A DNA stretch of 64,000 bases from Anniella stebbinsi. Its lineage: Eukaryota; Chordata; Lepidosauria; Squamata; Anniellidae. Of this stretch, positions 31,227-42,960 are shown piece by piece; positions within the stretch are counted from its first letter, which is position 1; the number at the start of each line of letters is the position of its first letter. A program made the translations under genes and the position numbers. The DNA lies in contig JARDYH010000001.1 of the NCBI GenBank assembly GCA_029215795.1, positions 231,411,654-231,475,653 on the forward strand, read 5' to 3'. Under the pieces are notes generated by a model. That model ran no database searches, was not told the origin of the DNA, and was given only the letters and a program-made list of their open reading frames with translations.

Positions 31227-31909
31227 TGACTCTATTTCTCACACACTGGCTTCTTCAATAGCACGGGAATTTATTATACACTTTCAAGAATTTAAAATAT
31301 ATATTTATTAATCAGAGGACTTAACTTGATAGAGCATTCATGATAAAAAGCCAAAACAAGCAAAACATGGGAAACACTCAATAACTAGATTCAGATGTCA
31401 TGATAACCCACAATGGGTTAAATAAGCCAAACTGGTTCACACAGTGGCCACAGAAGCCAACCAGCTCTGGACCAACCCACAGATTCAGAGGCTGAAACAA
31501 GTGCTACGGTGTGCGAACTATACTATGGACATGCATGTAACATCCAGGCTGATTGAAGGTGGGCTTCTGAGTACATACAGAGGCAGTGAGAAAGTCAAAA
31601 CTAGGGAAATGGAGAGCCATAACACTATTGGGAGAAGAAAAGAAAAGTCTGAGGCAAGCTTGCAAGAATGGGAAAGAGAGAAGAGGGTTATTGAAGAGTG
31701 GATGGTTTGATCAAGCTAGTCCTGACGCACAGTTTTAAGAACAAAAAGAGAGAGCAGGATGGAGTTACCTGAGGGTAGAACACACACACACACTAGCAAC
31801 TTGAGCATGATTCTTTCCTGTCCCTTTATTATTTAGAAACAGTTGAAAAATTACTCTGGGATACAGCCAGAAAAATGATTTGTTGCCAGGCAAACTCTTG
31901 AGACTTATT
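31227..31909. other. No recognised features
   Basis: The 88-codon frame at 31444-31710 has a charged C-terminus and no domain I recognise; repeat and splice support are absent. A short CA run lies near 31780. Confidence 0.35.
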
Positions 31910-32045
31910 CAAGAGCATAAGAAAAATGACATTGGATAAGGCCAAGGGTCCATCTAGTCCAGCATTCTGTTCCCACAGTGGCCAGCCATATATCTATGAG
32001 AAGGGGCAGGATGGGTGCCTGTCTTATAGGACCAAGCTGCAATCC
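31910..32045 (-). mobile_element. 3' end fragment of the second LINE family, minus strand
   Basis: 'ataaggccaagggtccatct' and 'agtccagcattctgttccca' are the reverse complement of the LINE 3' end at 37140-37207. Related fragments lie at 44350-44490 and 54482-54690. Confidence 0.6.
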
Positions 32046-33319
32046 TTCCCACTAGTTGACTAGGAGAAGGCTGCACAAAACTGGCTGGGATCCCATCCAA
32101 TACCATCCAAAATTAGACTGAATTGTACAATTACACACACAATATAAAAGAGGGGGAAGAGTTAGGAGGCTACACTCTGTAGATGGAGGTCCTCCTGAAA
32201 ACATACCTTGCAAAAGATACCTCTCCTTGGGTGCAAGTAAGTTTGGGGCATGAAACTCCTGTGGATCTAAGTGAAAAATATGTCCATTTGAAAATGGTTG
32301 CAGCAAGTCTGGCTCAGCAAGACAAGAAACTAGGCAGGCAGTTTGTGCAGTCTCTGGGCAAAATGGTGGTGGAGCCATGTAGCAAAACAGCAGAGTTCTG
32401 TGCCTTTTGGGTGTCTCTATCTGGATTTGTCTGAGGAGCCAACGGAACTCTGGAGTTTGTCACACTCCAAAATGCAAGTGGAATCCTGTTAGCAGTGCGG
32501 GAGGCTAGGAGACCAAAGTGATTTCCGTAACAGGCTCCAATATGTTACCGGTCCAACACCCATAAATGGCATTAGTTGAATAAACTTGCACACCAAGTAC
32601 TCTACTTTGGGTGTGCTTTAAATGTTTTGACAAAAGCTTTAAAGGCACAAAAGGGTGTCATGCCCAATTTCTCTGATTTTGGTGGGGCTATGAATCCATC
32701 CTAGGTTTTAGTCAGGACTAGCCAGAATTCTGATAGGGCTCAGCACCTTGGATAGTTGCTTTAGAATTCTGGCTGGCTGTGACTAAAACCCAGAATGCAT
32801 TCACAGCCCAACTGAAATCAGAGCCACCAGCAGCCACTGCCTGGCATTACGAAGCTATAAAGAGGTTATGGGAAGTTTCCTAGGTGGTGTCAGTAGCTGC
32901 TCTTAGCCAGAATCATCACTAATGCAAAAAGGACGATTTAGGTTGAAAAAGACCAATCAAGCAAGTGCTGAGTCGCTACCTATTCAAAAAGAGTAACCTT
33001 TCTAAATATTTAGAAATTCCCTGTTTAACACCTGAACCAGTGAGTTTACTTCATGCATGCAAATATCATTTCTGAGCTAGCATAAGTGGGCATAATTAAA
33101 TTGGAGTTTGGCCATCCTGGAGCTTTTTGAATATGTACCATTGTGATTAGCATGGTGCTGCTAGATCTGTCCTAGTGCATGTGACCTGCAGAGCTTTTAA
33201 GCAAGACTGCTTCCTGCCTCTGCCTAGCCTTGCTCAGGCATCTTAACCATGGTTGTCCACTACTTGGCTCAGCAATACTACAAGCGAGCAGGATCTTGGA
33301 ATTGTTGTAGATCACTAGC
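32046..33319. other. Intergenic sequence without recognised features
   Basis: Overlapping frames on both strands at 32052-32434 do not resemble known proteins. No repeat ends seen. Confidence 0.35.
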
Positions 33320-33965
33320 TGAATATGAGCCAATAGTGTAATGTGGCTGCAAAAAAAGCAAATGCTATTTTGGCCTGCATTAATAGAACTATAGCTTCCA
33401 AATCTCGCGAGGTACTGGTTCCCCTCTATATGGCACTAGTTAGGCCTTTTCTTGAATATTGTGTCCAGTTCTGGACACCACACTTCAAAAAGGATGCAAG
33501 CAAGGTGGAGCGTGTGCATAGGAGGGCAACGAGGATAATCAGGTGGTCTGGAAACAAAGCCCTATGAGGAGAGACTGAGGCATTTTTAGCCTTGAGAAGA
33601 GAAGATTAAGGGGAGACATGATAGCACTCTTCAGAGCCTTGAAAGGTTGTCACACAGAGGAAGGCCAGGATCTCTTCTCGTTCATCCCAGAGTGCAGGAC
33701 ACAGAATAAAGGGCTCAAGTTACAGGAAGCCAGATTCTGGCTGGACATCAGGAAAAACTTCCTGACTGTTAGAGCAGGTCAACAATGGAACAAATTACCT
33801 ATGGAGGTTGTGGGCTCTCCCACACTAGAGGCATTCAAGAGGCAGCTGGACAGCCATCTGTCAGGGATACTTTAAGGTAGATTCCTGCACTGAGGAGGGG
33901 GTTGGACTTGATGGTCTTATAGGCCCCTTCCAATTCTACTATTCTATGATTTTATGATTCTATGA
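33320..33965 (+). mobile_element. CR1 LINE 3' end
   Basis: Plus-strand translation gives the CR1 reverse-transcriptase C-terminus: '[20 protein letters not shown]', '[14 protein letters not shown]' (33343-33567), then after a frameshift 'DLFSFIPECRT', 'LDIRKNFLTVRAGQQWNKLP' and 'LEAFKRQLD' (33618-33875). It ends in the CR1 3' untranslated signature 'gttggacttgatggtcttat', 'ccccttccaattctactatt' and the octamer-like tail ATTCTATGAT repeated to 33965. Strongly 5'-truncated and frameshifted, as usual for CR1. Confidence 0.9.
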
Positions 33966-35190
33966 TCACATGAGTCTACAGTGCCTGCTAACAAAGGGTT
34001 TGGCACCAAACAGTAAGTATATTTACTTATCTGAGCTCAGAGTTGGCCTGATATTGTTCACCTTCGCATTTAACAGAAGCGGCAAGGGCCAGATTGATGT
34101 GGTTCCCACCCTTCTTTTTGGACCATCCTCAGTCATGGTAAGAGCTGCAGATTTTTCTAAGATTTACAGGTAGTGCTTAGGTGAAAGTAGCTTTTCTAGG
34201 GAACATGGGAGAAGGGGTACAGAAGCAGAGCCAGCAGAAAGTTCAACGTCCACATCACATTACAAAGCCACAAAATATAATGACCTATGTAAAATGGTGA
34301 GATCTACTGAAATGTAGCAGATCTACTAAAATACCCTCTTGATCTCAACATTTTGCACAGGTCATTATATTTTTTTTAAAAAAAATGAAGTCAGACAAAT
34401 CCTAACAAACAATCAAAAGCCTCAAAGCCATCCATTCAAAGTTTTAACCTGGACCTGCCTCTGTCATTCAAATTAAAAGCCCAAATTAATTGAAATGTGG
34501 CACCAATTTAAAACTTGCTCTCTTTAAGTTTTCATTTCACAGTCACAGTTCTGATAAAATGGATGATAGTACACAAAACCTTCTGCCACAATAAACCTGT
34601 TGGGCTTTAATGTGCCACAAGATTTTTCGTTATTCAAACATGCAAAATTCCTGATTGACAGATTTCTTAGCACTATTGTTCATGCTTCACAAGACATATA
34701 GCGGCATAACAATGAGTCCTAGAACTACAGTTTCACCAGAAAAGTCGCAAAGATACAAAGATATGCCAAAGCATTCCTAACTGTTAAGGCACATAATGCC
34801 ATACAGCCCTTTGTCACTAAGACTGAAAAGTGCCACAAGCAACACTGTTGAAAACAACACAAATTAGCAACTGAAAGCAGCACAAACAAATCTACCCTGA
34901 AGTAAAGCTCACAACAAAATTAAATTACAGCAACAAAACACCAAGGAGAATGCCATCCATGGCTTAGGGAGATAAGCACCAGTGTCTCAGTTGCCTCCAG
35001 AAGCATGCAAGGATCAAGCCCAAAGATCTGTATTTTAACATCATGTGAAAGAGAAGGACAGCTGTATTCCGCAGGGCATCTGAAACCTTTGCGAATTTTT
35101 TCAAGGACAGCCTTGTTTAGTATATTACAGTAGATTTAAGACACAGACGTTTTCCAGGCTACCGTCTGATTGCTAGTATATTCCCTGATC
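33966..35190. other. Intergenic sequence without recognised features
   Basis: No coding or repeat feature that I can support. Confidence 0.4.
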
Positions 35191-35194
35191 CTTT

Positions 35195-35316
35195 CTCCTA
35201 GAGCCTAGCTACACCACTGCTTTAAAATGGTTTATAACAGTTTTAAACCGGTTAATATTAACCACTTTAAAACTGTTATAAACCGTTTTAAAGCAGTAGT
35301 GTAGATAGGCTCCTAG
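35195..35316. mobile_element. Near-perfect palindromic MITE
   Basis: The two arms of about 55 bp are almost exact reverse complements: 'ctgctttaaaatggtttata' and 'acagttttaaaccgg' on the left against 'actttaaaactgttataaac' and 'cgttttaaagcag' on the right. The ends are GAGCCTAGCTACAC and GTGTAGATAGGCTC, with CTA at both flanks as a possible 3-bp duplication. A related, longer copy lies at 42829-42960. Confidence 0.75.
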
Positions 35317-35499
35317 TCACATGTAAATATCACCCCTGTTTTGCAACAGTACTTTTAAAGAATGCTAAATCCTTACCTCAAATTCCGTAATTTTTGAAGT
35401 TTCTCCATTATCATGCTTATTGTGGGCATCTTCACATGAAAAAAAATCTCTAACGAGTTGGCAATCACCAAGCTGAATAGCATATATGGATCCATAGGA

Positions 35500-37207
35500 T
35501 ATTTATGGATTTAATGGATCAGTAACTGGTTACAGAACAGAAAGCAGACAGTCAGAATAAATGGTCAGTTCTTGAAATGGAGTGATGTAAACAGTAGGGT
35601 CCCCCAAAGATTTGTATTGTGACCGGTGCTTTTTAATTTCTTCATAAATGATCTGGAGTTAAGGATTAAGGGTCTCTCCAAATTGAAAGCATGGGCATTA
35701 AAATGAAAAATGCATTTTAATGTAAGCAAGTATCAAGTGATGCACACTATGTCAAAAATTCCAACAACGTATACACTACTAGGTCTTACCTGGCACTAAC
35801 TGACCAAGCTGAGATGGATAGTTCAATTAAAATGTCAGTCTCCAGTGTGCAGCAGCTGTGGGAAAAACAAAATTCAACATTGGGAATCATTAGGAAAAGG
35901 TACACATCTATGTTGCAAGGTAATGTGTATAGTTCTGGTCATTGCACCTCTAAAAAGGACACTGTAGAGCTGGAAAAGGTGCAGAAAAGGGCAGCCAAAA
36001 TTATAAAAGGGCTGGAGAAATTCCCTTGTGATGAAAGATTGCAACGTTTGGTGCTTTTTAGCTTAGAAAAAAAGGGAAGAAAGGGGGAGATGATAGAAGT
36101 GTATAAAAACTGGATAGTTTTTCTCCCGCTAATACTAGGGTCTGGGATCATCCAATGAAGCTGAATGGTGGTAGATTCAGAATAGATAAAAGGGAGTTCA
36201 TCTTCACATAGTGCATAGTTGAACTGTGGAATTCACTACCACAAGTTGTAGTGATTGCCACTGTGATGCCTTATCTTAGCTCCTTGCCGCTGCTGCCCCT
36301 GACCAGCCTTTACTATTAGGCCCCACAGCTCTACAGCCCAGCAATCTGGCCTCAGACAAGCATCTATGTTTTTGCTGCCACCCGTACCTTCTTCAGCTAT
36401 GCCTTCAATGACCACACCAGTTTGTTCAAATTAACAAGATTTAATACCATCAGTGTATTGCGTGCACAGTAAGCTTATTGGTTTCCTCAGTTCATTTGCG
36501 TAGCGGTTTCAAGTACAATGCTTATATGTTTTAATACTTTGTGTTCATAACACGTTTCAAATATAAACTTCCAAGTTCTATGTTTCTCCTGTCTACTCCA
36601 CCCATTCTAAGCTACACTACACTCTTTCCCACAATCTAGTTCCACCAAAATAATAAAACACGTTGGCCCTTCCTAGCCTCTAATCTAGTCAACAACAACT
36701 CCCCTCTTCAATTCAACCCAAAATAACCCTCAGCTCTCCCTCCGTCTGACATGTATGTCTCATTCGCTCCCCAGCCCCTCCCACTCTCACACACTCCTCC
36801 AATCCAGGCACTCCAAATAACTAACCAATCAGCACTCACTTACCACTCATTCTATACTCACCCAGACCTGCAACTCCAAATAATAACTTTTGCAACACAT
36901 TCACATCCCTAAACAGTAGAACATCACAGCCACCAACTTTGACATCTTTAAAAGGGGATTAAACAAATTAATGGAGAATAAGGCTATCCATAGCTAATAG
37001 TCATGATGGATATACATGACCTCATGTATCAGTGGCAGTATGCCTATGTACACTAGTTGCTGGGGATCATGACCAGGAGGGTGCTATTGTGCTCCTGTTT
37101 TATCTGTGGGCTCCTCATGGGTATCTGATTGACCACTGTGGGAATAGAATGCTGGACTAGATGGACCCTTGGTCTGATTCAACGTTGCTTTTCTTATGTT
37201 CTTAATA
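35500..37207 (+). mobile_element. CR1/L3-like LINE, degraded, split by a solo LTR
   Basis: Broken plus-strand translation shows 'LFNFFINDLELRIKG' at about 35630, then 'VQKRAAKIIKGLEKFPCDERL' in part (35970-36035) and 'LFSLEKKGRKGE', the order seen near the C-terminus of CR1-clade reverse transcriptases. After the inserted LTR (36262-36928) it resumes with 'tgacatctttaaaaggggat' and ends in a non-CR1 tail: 'gactagatggacccttggtc', then 'cttatgttctta'. The same tail, reversed, occurs at three other places. Clade assignment is tentative. Confidence 0.7.
36262..36928. mobile_element. Solo LTR with 5-bp target duplication
   Basis: The 667-bp insert begins TGTGATG and ends CATCACA, is flanked by GCCAC at 36257-36261 and 36929-36933, and interrupts the LINE so that removing insert plus one GCCAC restores a continuous LINE sequence. 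TG...CA ends with a 5-bp duplication fit a long terminal repeat left by recombination between the two LTRs of a retrotransposon. No internal region is present. The retroelement family cannot be named from the LTR alone; a DNA transposon with short TIRs is the alternative. Confidence 0.75.
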
Positions 37208-37799
37208 ATTCTCCCCGAACCGAATAGGATTTACTTCTGAGTAAATACGTGTAGAATTATGCTACACATATTTAGGAGCCTCTAGTCTTTTCACAGTTAC
37301 ATGGGAGTAAGCCCCACTGAGTTCAATAAACCGCTGAGTAAACATACAGAGATTTACACTGTACAACACATTTAAGCAAATTAACTTGTAATGTAATCTG
37401 TCTCAAGAATTAATTTTGACTCTTTATTTATCCATAAATGACACATTAATAGCAGCTCTATTTTAGAGACTTCCTGACTCTTTATCATCCACGCTAATGG
37501 AAATAGTACAATCCGAATATACTCTTAATTTCATCCACCAAGAGATTATGCATTGAAGGAAATTAACTTTTTCATGAAGATATTCTAGATGTTTCGTTTT
37601 GTTTCCTTAGGCACATTTCTTTAGGATGCATGCACTGATCATGTCTTAAATTTACACTGGTTTGCATTTTCTGATTTAAAAACCAGGGTCTTTTAGAATG
37701 TAAACCCTGGTAAAAGACCCAGCTCTCTAAAACATCTTCCCTTGTTTTAGAGAGCTGGAAAGTATTCTGCTGTGCATAAAGTAACTGAATATAAGACAT
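37208..37799. other. Sparse MITE-like fragment and unannotated sequence
   Basis: At about 37228-37345, 'ggatttacttctgagtaaat' and 'atgggagtaagccccactga' resemble the arms of a common squamate palindrome. The rest is featureless. Confidence 0.35.
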
Positions 37800-38118
37800 T
37801 AAAAGCTCCATCACACCCACTTTTCCCTTGGTTTGCCTCCACATTTTTACCTCTGTTTCATAAGCGCGTCAAGCTAATAGTCCCTTTCACATGGGTTCAT
37901 GGTATTGCACTGCACTGTGAAACCTCCCTGTCGCTTGTTTGCTCTTCCACTCCACCCCGCCCCTTCTCTCAAAGCGCACACTCCCAACAAAAGAAAAAGC
38001 AAGAGGACAGCAATACACGGAAGCTTAAGGGTGCATTAAATCCACTTGGGGAAAATAATCCAGACTTTCCCCGCACCAAAATAATACACAAAATGGAGGA
38101 AAAGAGGCGAGAACCTTA
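37800..38118. repeat. Dispersed repeat, internally deleted relative of 56570-57765
   Basis: The left part ('agctccatcacacccacttt', 'tttttacctctgtttcataa', 'ccctttcacatggg') matches 56570-56700, and the right part ('cacactcccaacaaaag', 'ggacagcaatacac', 'gactttccccgcac', 'aaaatggaggaaaagaggcg') matches 57605-57755. The 900 bp between these in the other copy is missing. This is the relation expected of an internal-deletion derivative. Confidence 0.6.
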
Positions 38119-38281
38119 GGGAAAGGAAGGTGAAGGAGCTGGAAAAAAGGGCAGAAAGTCATGGAATTGAGGTAAGAAGGGGGCTAATAAGAGAGGAGGG
38201 TGTCTGAAACAACTGCTACCACTTAAGAAAATGAGTGGCCATGTTCTATGAGTGCAGCAGAGTGACAGGAGGGCTAGGGAG

Positions 38282-38448
38282 AGTTGACCAAAAGTAGGAG
38301 GACAGGGCTCCTGTATCATTAACTGTTGTGATGAAGAGGGAATTTCACCAGGTCCTGCTGCCTACAAATAACACCTGCTGAAATTCCCCTTTCTACACAA
38401 TTGTTAAAGATACAGGAGCCCTGTCCTCCTTTTCATACAATCACCCTA
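38282..38448. mobile_element. Semi-palindromic repeat, same family as 54987-55585
   Basis: 'ggaggacagggctcctgtat' at the left and 'acaggagccctgtcctcctt' at the right are inverted; inside are 'gatgaagagggaatttcacc' and 'tgaaattcccctttcta'. No target duplication found for this copy. Confidence 0.6.
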
Positions 38449-38892
38449 ATTCAACTGCATCATTGTCAAACAACAGTTTATGAACCTGAAAGACATTTAA
38501 GCCTTCTGTATTCTCAGGAAAAACATATAGCACTTCTTAATATGGTATTAAAGGTGTGGAAGTGGATTTTTTTGATGGAAGGCAGCACTGGAGTAACCAG
38601 AAGGCATATCTTCCGCACACGGGAAAGTGCTGAGCATTCTGATAGATAGATGAATGCATTAAGAGGCTTGTTAAATGCTATAAAGTCCTCCTTTCTCCAT
38701 TTTGCTGAAAACTTCCAAGGGAAATGAAAGGATCCTCTGTCCTATCAATGTCAATGGGGTTTTGTCATTTATGAAAAGCGTAATCAAAGTAGCTACTAAG
38801 CATGCTGAGTGGTTCCTGGCTGGAGAGGGAAACATCTGAGTTGTTCCAAACTATTTTGATTTGAAGTTACTAGAAGAGTTTAGAGGGTTTAG

Positions 38893-38940
<48 letters not shown>

Positions 38941-39869
38941 CCACCTCTCCCCTTTAAAGACCTTATTGTTTAAAATGATCTGTAAGATGCCAGAAAACGG
39001 CTAGGTTAGAACCATTCCAGAAAATGGCCTCCAAGTCTCAGTGTTTTAAACTTAACCTTTAAATATACAATTCATGCTAGAAATAGTCAATCCCTCAAAA
39101 TTCAAGTGGGAAAATACGCGATTAGAAAGCACTGTTTAGAAGTGATGAACAAAAAGGTATTCACGGAGCTGCATTAAAAAAAGAAAAAAGAAGACACAAT
39201 GAGAACAACAACTTACCTCCCAAGATGTTAATTCTACCATCATTCAGTACTTTAAAAAAAAGGGGGGGGTGTCAAGAAGTTTCTTCAGAATCCGCAAACA
39301 CACACACTTATCACACAACCACTTCTTTGCTGTAATTGCACAGCTATAATAAATGCATCACTGTTAAAGCAATAGATTTTTGCCTCTTGATTATAACTCC
39401 ATTAAAGAAAAGGGTGAGCAGGAGGAAGTTACCTTGCTGCTCAGTGCTCTCTTGGAGCATTTCGGAGCCAATGGGGCATTCAGAAATGATTACTTTTAGG
39501 ATCCACATGCACTCCCCCAACTGTGTGAGCCATCTGACATTTGTCAGCCTTCTCCCCACCTGACAGTAGGAACATGTGCGAGGAAAATAAAACATTATCT
39601 AGCTTTATTGCCCCTGTATGTGCAAACGCTTCCTGATCAAGTGAGCAACCCTTTGCTCCAATTCATCACATACATCATACATGATCAGTCTCTTTCCCTA
39701 GCACTTGATCAACCATACATAGAACCACATGTGGGTTGTTTTCATGCCATTCACAGCCCGCTGGATCCCAATTAAAGGGCCGATACTGGAAATGTAACTC
39801 TGAGATGTTTGTGTATGTATTTCCCATTAGCTCGTAAACATGTTTTCAGCCAATGATTGTAATGCCCGC
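38449..39869. other. Intergenic sequence with CT microsatellite
   Basis: A (CT)n tract of about 20 units lies at 38894-38935. Nothing else with support. Confidence 0.5.
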
Positions 39870-40005
39870 TCATCTAGTCTTGTTAACCTGAGAGTATACT
39901 AGGCACTTCCAGAATAAAATCTTTGGCATCCACCAGGACTTAGACTCCAGAGTTATAGCAGGTGAATCAAGTGAGGTATCCAGAGCACAGGCTTGTCCTG
40001 TTTTC

Positions 40006-40758
40006 TTGGTTGAGTTTTCATTGATACAGCTCAAGGACATTGACAAGGTGCTTGGACAGGTTCGTGCAACCACCTCTGTATTGGATCCTTGCCCCTCTTG
40101 GCTAATAAAAGCTAGCAGGGATGGAACAACTGGCTGGGCCAGGGAAGTGATTAATGCCTCTTTGCAAGAGGGAGTGGTCCCAGGCCTCCTGAAAGAGACG
40201 GTAGTGAGACCACTCCTGAAGAAATCTTCCTTGGACCCTGAAAATCTTAATAACTACAGGCCAGTAGCAAATGTTCCATTCCTGGGCAAGGTCCTTGAGC
40301 GGGTGGTTGCAAGCCAGCTCCAGGCACTCTTGGATGAGACCGATTGTCTGGATCCATTTCAGTCGGGTTTCAGGCCTGGCTTGGTCACCCTGTATGATGA
40401 CCTATGTAGGGAGAAAGACAGGGGGAGTGTGACTCTGTTGATTCTCCTTGATCTCTCAGCAGCTTTTGATACCATCAACCATGGTATCCTTCTGGGACGA
40501 CTGGCTGAGTTGGGAGTGGGAGGCACTGCATTGCAGTGGTTCCGCTCCTACCTGGCAGTTGGCTCCAGAAGTTGGTGCTTGGGGAACATTGCTCGGCCCC
40601 GTAGATTCTCCAGTATGGGGTTCCGCAGGGGTGAGTCTTGTTCCCCATGCTCACCCATGTTCATCTACATGAAACCGTTGAGTGCGGTCATCCGGAATTT
40701 TGGAGTGTGTTGTCATCAGTACGCAACTCTACTTCTCCTTTTCATCTTCATCAGGTGA
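40006..40758 (+). pseudogene. L2 reverse transcriptase, broken
   Basis: Residues read 'DKVLGQVRATTSVLDPCPSW', 'NLNNYRPVANVPFLGKVLER' (RT block 1), 'DCLDPFQSGFRPG' and 'LLDLSAAFDTINHGILLGRL' (block with the first catalytic aspartate). The active-site YADD is destroyed: the frame goes 'CCHQYATLLLLF' where sister copies have 'CYQYVDDTQIYF', an indel at about 40720. The frame then ends. Confidence 0.85.
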
Positions 40759-40804
40759 GGCTGTGGATATGTTGAACCAGTACTTGGCTGTGACAATGGA
40801 CTAG

Positions 40805-41566
40805 ATGAGAGTTAATAAACTGAAACTCAATCCAGACAAGACACTGTTCGTGGGAGGTTCCTCTGACTGGATGGAGGGTGTTCAACCTGTTCTGGATGGG
40901 GTTGCACACCCCCTGAAGGAGCAGGTTCGTAGCTTGAGGGTTCTCCTAGAACCATCGCTGTCACTTGAGGCTCAGATGGCCTTGGTGGCACGGAGCGCCT
41001 TCTACCAACTTCGGCTGGTGGCCCAGCTACGCCCCTATCTGGACAGGGATAACTTGGCTTCAGTTGTCTATGCTCTGGTAACCTCCAAGTTAGATTACTG
41101 CAATGCGCTGTACGTGAGGCTCATTTGAAGATGGTTCGGAAGCTGCAGCTTGTGTAAAATGCAGCGGCCAGATTGGTAACAGGGACCAGAACGTTCGAAC
41201 ATATAAGACCGATTCTGGCTTGCTTGCATTAGCTGCCTGTATGTTTCCGAGCCCGATTCAAGGTGCTGGTTTTAACCTATAAAGCCTTACACAGTTTGGG
41301 ATTGGGACCACAATACCTGATGGAACGCCTTTCCCGACATGAACCTACCCATACACTATGCTCAATATCAAAGATCCTCCTCCGGGTGCCTACTCCGAGG
41401 GAAGCTTGGAGGATGGCAACAAGGGAGAGGGCCTTCTCTGTGGTGGCCCCCCCAATTGTGGAATGATCTTCCCGAAGAAGCCCACCTGGCGCCAACACTG
41501 TTATCTTTTCGGCACCAGGTCAAAACGTTTATTTTGTCCCAGGCATTTTAACAACTTAAGTTGAGT
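40805..41566 (+). pseudogene. L2 reverse transcriptase C-terminal part, broken
   Basis: In 40805-41128: 'MRVNKLKLNPDKTLFVGGSS' and 'LVTSKLDYCNALYV'. In 41263-41466: 'LTYKALHSLGLGPQYLMERL' and 'ERAFSVVAPPIVE', the thumb/C-terminal signature of L2. Stops and phase shifts separate the parts. Confidence 0.8.
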
Positions 41567-41731
41567 TTTTAACTGAATTTGTGGCCAGGCTTAACAGTTT
41601 AAAATGTTTTAAATGTCAGCTGTTTTATGTTTATGGTTTCAAATTTTGTATATTGTCTTTTTAGTGTTCAATGATTTTAATTTTTGTAAACCGCCCAGAG
41701 AGCTTCGGATATGGAGTGGTATATAAATGTA

Positions 41732-41771
<40 letters not shown>

Positions 41772-41774
41772 GGT

Positions 41775-41945
41775 GTGTGTGCTACCCATCCATAAAATGG
41801 CTGCCATGGGGGGTTGCCCATCTACAAAATGGCTGCCATGGGGGCCATGGGAGGTCACGAAACATTCATTTCCCAGAAGGCAAACTGGTGAGACTAGAAG
41901 AAAAGTAACTTGCCCAAGAACCTAATTACAAGGCAGAAAAGAGCC
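41775..41945 (+). repeat. Dispersed repeat, copy 2
   Basis: 'aaaatggctgccatgggg' occurs twice (about 41796 and 41826), followed by 'aaacattcatttcccagaag', 'aaactggtgagactagaag' and 'attacaaggcagaaaag', paralleling 20505-20660 and 61680-61880. Confidence 0.5.
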
Positions 41946-42076
41946 TAGTTTCCAAACACAAAACCAGTCTTTTGAACCAAAAGAAGGAGGGGAGGAGGAG
42001 GCGGAGGGGGAGGCGGAGGAACTGAGGAGGGCAGCACTTTGCTTTGCAGCATACCATCATCTCAGTAATTTTTGTT

Positions 42077-42113
<37 letters not shown>

Positions 42114-42828
42114 GTATCTTAAGAAATAAAATAAAATTCAGGAGAGGCAGTGAGCCTGACAGGCACCAAGAGATGTCTCCAAGGGCACACTGGTGCCCAT
42201 CCATACCGCATTCAAGACCCCAGCTCTGTTTGAAAGGCTGTCTGGTCCAAGTCCAGTTAAAAGATACATAAGAAGGGAGAGCAGCAAGGGCCTTGAAGTT
42301 TCCCACCAGCTGTTAGCCTCTGGACAGCTGACTGAGCAGGCAGGCACACAGCCCATCCGGCCACAATCCTCCCCAGTATGGTATGATTTCTTTTTAAATT
42401 ATCATCGTTATTTGTAAATTTGCATTTAGACATATTCATTAGGTGACGCAAACGTTATGCAAATCGGTGTCCTCTTTGTGGTGGCAGGTTTCCTCTTTGG
42501 GGAGGGGGAATGCGTAAGTGGTCACTCCAGGCCCCACCTCCAGACATCTACACACCACCCTGGCAACTGCTTGGCCCATGCCGAGGTGTGGCGATCTGGA
42601 GGCAGAGGCAGGTAACATGCTGATGTGTGGACATCCGGAGGGAGAGCCAGGCAACATGCCTGTGCCAGAGCTTGCCATTGATTAGGAACAGCCCAGCTGA
42701 GTGCAGACAAGTAGCAAACATTTCATCCACACTGACGCATGTTTTGGGCCCAGAAAAGTGTGGCCATTGGTTTTCCACCTTATCCATTTCGCATTCTATT
42801 TGCTCATTTATAACATAAATGACCCTAG
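41946..42828. other. Intergenic, AAT microsatellite and unclassified sequence
   Basis: (AAT)n at about 42079-42112. At 42540-42665 there are two related segments ('aggtaacatgctgatgtgtg' and 'aggcaacatgcctgtg') but no element can be bounded. Confidence 0.35.
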
Positions 42829-42960
42829 CCAGATCTACACCAAGCAGGATAAAAGTCTTTGAAAATGTTTTGAAAACTGTACATGAGGTGTGTCATGGCA
42901 GGCCCCCAGCAGTTGTCAAAACTGTTATAAACTGTTTTAAAGCAGTAGTGTAGATCCTTC
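42829..42960. mobile_element. Palindromic MITE, longer relative of 35195-35316
   Basis: It begins 'ccagatctacaccaagcagg' and ends 'ctgttttaaagcagtagtgt' followed by 'agatcc'; the right arm is almost identical to the right arm of the 35-kb copy, the left arm is diverged. Confidence 0.6.

Larger units (their letters stand above)
39870..41770 (+). mobile_element. L2-type LINE, 5'-truncated, plus strand
   Basis: The element spans reverse transcriptase to the 3' end and finishes with the L2 signature 'gtaaaccgcccagagagctt' and 'atataaatgtaaa' then (AAT)n at 41733-41770. Three coding blocks in different phases (40006-40758, 40805-41128, 41260-41560) show it is inactive. It is the plus-strand sister of the L2 at 45.7-53.8 kb. 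Confidence 0.92.

Noticed and set aside
33404..33414. TCTCGCGAGG palindrome as a promoter motif
   Set aside because: It lies within CR1 coding sequence far from any CpG island.
41711..41908. Poly-asparagine frame on the AAT microsatellite
   Set aside because: Translation of a simple repeat at the L2 tail; the opposite strand gives poly-tyrosine and poly-isoleucine in the same way.
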